Of a DNA stretch of 64,000 nt, positions 63,368-64,000 are shown piece by piece. Origin of the DNA: an uncultured Bacteroidales bacterium (GTDB taxonomy: Bacteria > Bacteroidota > Bacteroidia > Bacteroidales > UBA932); NCBI GenBank assembly GCA_900319485.1, contig ONOQ01000002.1, forward strand, positions 85,784 to 149,783, written 5' to 3'. The position numbers were made by a program, and so were the translations under genes. Each line of letters opens with the position of its first letter. Position 1 is the stretch's first letter. The notes under the pieces were generated by a model. It saw only the letters and a program-made list of their open reading frames with translations, ran no database searches and was not told the DNA's origin.

Positions 63368-63394
63368 GTCATGCCCGACTACGACCGGGCATCT
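63368..63394. repeat. GTCAT-type palindrome, intergenic copy
   Basis: GTCATGCCCG, eight-base loop, CGGGCATCT. The only unit of this type seen outside a gene in the window. Confidence 0.7.
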
Positions 63395-63457
63395 TATATC
63401 AATCATCTCGACATAGGAGAAAAGTGAGAAACACAAGGAGTATCGTTAGTATAGTAT

Positions 63458-63487
63458 TGTTTATATCTAATTAGTTGATTATTTTTG
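63458..63487 (+). promoter_or_regulatory. Promoter with -33 and -7 elements
   Basis: TTG at 63458-63460 and TATTTTTG at 63480-63487 with 19 bases between, the normal Bacteroidota spacing. Points into the candidate RNA below. Confidence 0.5.
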
Positions 63488-63492
63488 CAGGA

Positions 63493-63677
63493 GCAAATAC
63501 ATCAGATTTCAATACGGAATCGCTTTTGACGGACATTCTTGAAACTTGGAAACTTTTAATGTCACTGTCCGGTCACAAGGGTTCCCCTGCGCTTTTCGCA
63601 TGGGGGATCCTGTGTCTGGTGACAGGGTTTTCCAAGACCTCAAGAATCGACACAGGTGAACCTGTGCGATTTTTTTG
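63493..63677 (+). ncRNA. Candidate rod-shaped structured RNA (6S-like shape)
   Basis: Between a promoter and a terminator, with no convincing reading frame. Nested pairings: ATTCTTGA with TCAAGAAT, CTTGGAAAC with GTTTTCCAAG, TGTCAC with GTGACA, CACAAGG with CCTGTG, and CCCCTGCG with CGCATGGGG at the tip, giving one long rod with internal bubbles over ~63533-63644. The end is CACAGG-TGAA-CCTGTG followed by seven T. Length and shape recall 6S RNA; the signal recognition particle loop is absent. Identity not established. Confidence 0.5.
63647..63677 (+). terminator. Terminator of the candidate RNA
   Basis: CACAGG/CCTGTG stem with a TGAA loop, then CGA and T7. Confidence 0.7.
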
Positions 63678-63982
63678 TATAGTTGACTCTGGCAACTGCG
63701 GAAAATAATGATAATTGGTTTTTGTTTTATAGTTTTTTCCGTGGTTGCCTTTCTAGATATGAAAGGAACAAGTCCTCGTCCGGACATTGAGAATTCTTGA
63801 TAAGTGTTCTGAACCTGGAACGGCTAGTTCTTAGGCTGCCGGTAGAATGGCTCCTCATAATATACTGTATAATCTCGTACGGGACATTTGCAAAATACAA
63901 AGACATTGCTGTCCACTAAAAGTTGTGGACGATTATTATAAGGTTTAACATTTAAAACAAACTAAGTTCATCAAAACTATTT
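63678..63982. other. Gene-free stretch before the probable rRNA operon
   Basis: AT-rich, no convincing frame. Holds one small hairpin (GTCCAC 63911-63916 with GTGGAC 63925-63930). A promoter for a downstream rRNA operon would be expected here, but I cannot pick one with confidence. Confidence 0.4.
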
Positions 63983-63995
63983 TGCTCTTTGACAA
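63983..63995 (+). promoter_or_regulatory. rrn-type boxA antitermination site
   Basis: TGCTCTTTGACAA closely matches the E. coli rrn boxA TGCTCTTTAACAA, where NusB and S10 bind the nascent RNA. It sits at the very end of the window in the plus direction, suggesting that a 16S rRNA gene begins shortly beyond. Confidence 0.65.
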
Positions 63996-64000
63996 TATTG

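Noticed and set aside
63493-63677. Signal recognition particle (4.5S) RNA or tmRNA
   Set aside because: The GGAAGCAGC-type SRP tetraloop region is missing and there is no tRNA-like end or tag reading frame.
63475-63787. Short open frames (77 residues plus, 92 residues minus) near the right end
   Set aside because: No recognisable domain, no ribosome site, and they run through the stems and terminator of the candidate RNA.

Overview
The window comes from a Bacteroidales-type genome (phylum Bacteroidota) of fairly high GC, roughly 55% by eye. Evidence: a SusC/SusD pair, many lipoproteins with short lipoboxes, a Porin_10 protein, an ExbB/ExbD operon with two ExbD copies, DUF3127 and TIGR02757 genes, and promoters with the Bacteroidota -7 box TAnnTTTG. 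No tRNA or rRNA gene lies inside, but the last bases hold an rrn-type boxA, so an rRNA operon probably starts just to the right.

Layout. 1-7.5 kb: a PP2C signalling phosphatase (5' cut off), a GH3 lipoprotein, aspartate ammonia-lyase, then on the minus strand class I fumarase, a TIGR02757 protein and a lipoprotein. 7.65-9.48 kb: a complete ISL3-family insertion sequence with 8-bp target duplication. 9.5-23.7 kb: housekeeping genes (M13 peptidase, FtsX-like permease, lytic transglycosylase, porin, Nudix, RsmF-like, QueA), a two-transporter cassette framed by 112-bp inverted repeats, and a broken dprA. 23.75-29.8 kb: a plastic region with a REP-associated tyrosine transposase (RAYT), arrays of the palindrome GGACC(T/A)GGTCC, lineage-specific envelope genes, and a tatD pseudogene fragment whose homology to the true tatD ends at that palindrome. 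29.8-34 kb: asparaginase, the ExbB/D operon and a HigBA-type toxin-antitoxin pair. 34.3-49.7 kb: a divergent LacI regulator, then ribokinase, sugar permease, SusC, SusD, three ADP-ribosylglycohydrolase-family lipoproteins, a secreted esterase and a lipoprotein. This reads as a ribose or ribosyl-conjugate scavenging locus related in content to the rus loci of Bacteroides. 49.7-63 kb: asnS, udk, TonB-like, M16 peptidase, DUF3127, FKBP, a frameshifted recQ, dnaG and metG. 63.1-64 kb: repeats, a candidate structured RNA and the boxA.

Beyond the genes: (1) the heptamer ATCGGCC/GGCCGAT occurs about 110 times, roughly tenfold above chance, in several codon phases, and inverted pairs of it form terminator stems; (2) small palindromes of the type GTCAT...ATCTC sit in frame inside dnaG, metG, rsmF, the FtsX-like gene and dprA; (3) a second palindromic repeat family sits between genes and is the target of the ISL3 insertion; (4) several genes start 4-9 bases after the -7 box, implying leaderless mRNAs. 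dprA and recQ both carry a small deletion with frameshift. All assignments are from reading alone; no database search was run, and counts and identities are by eye.
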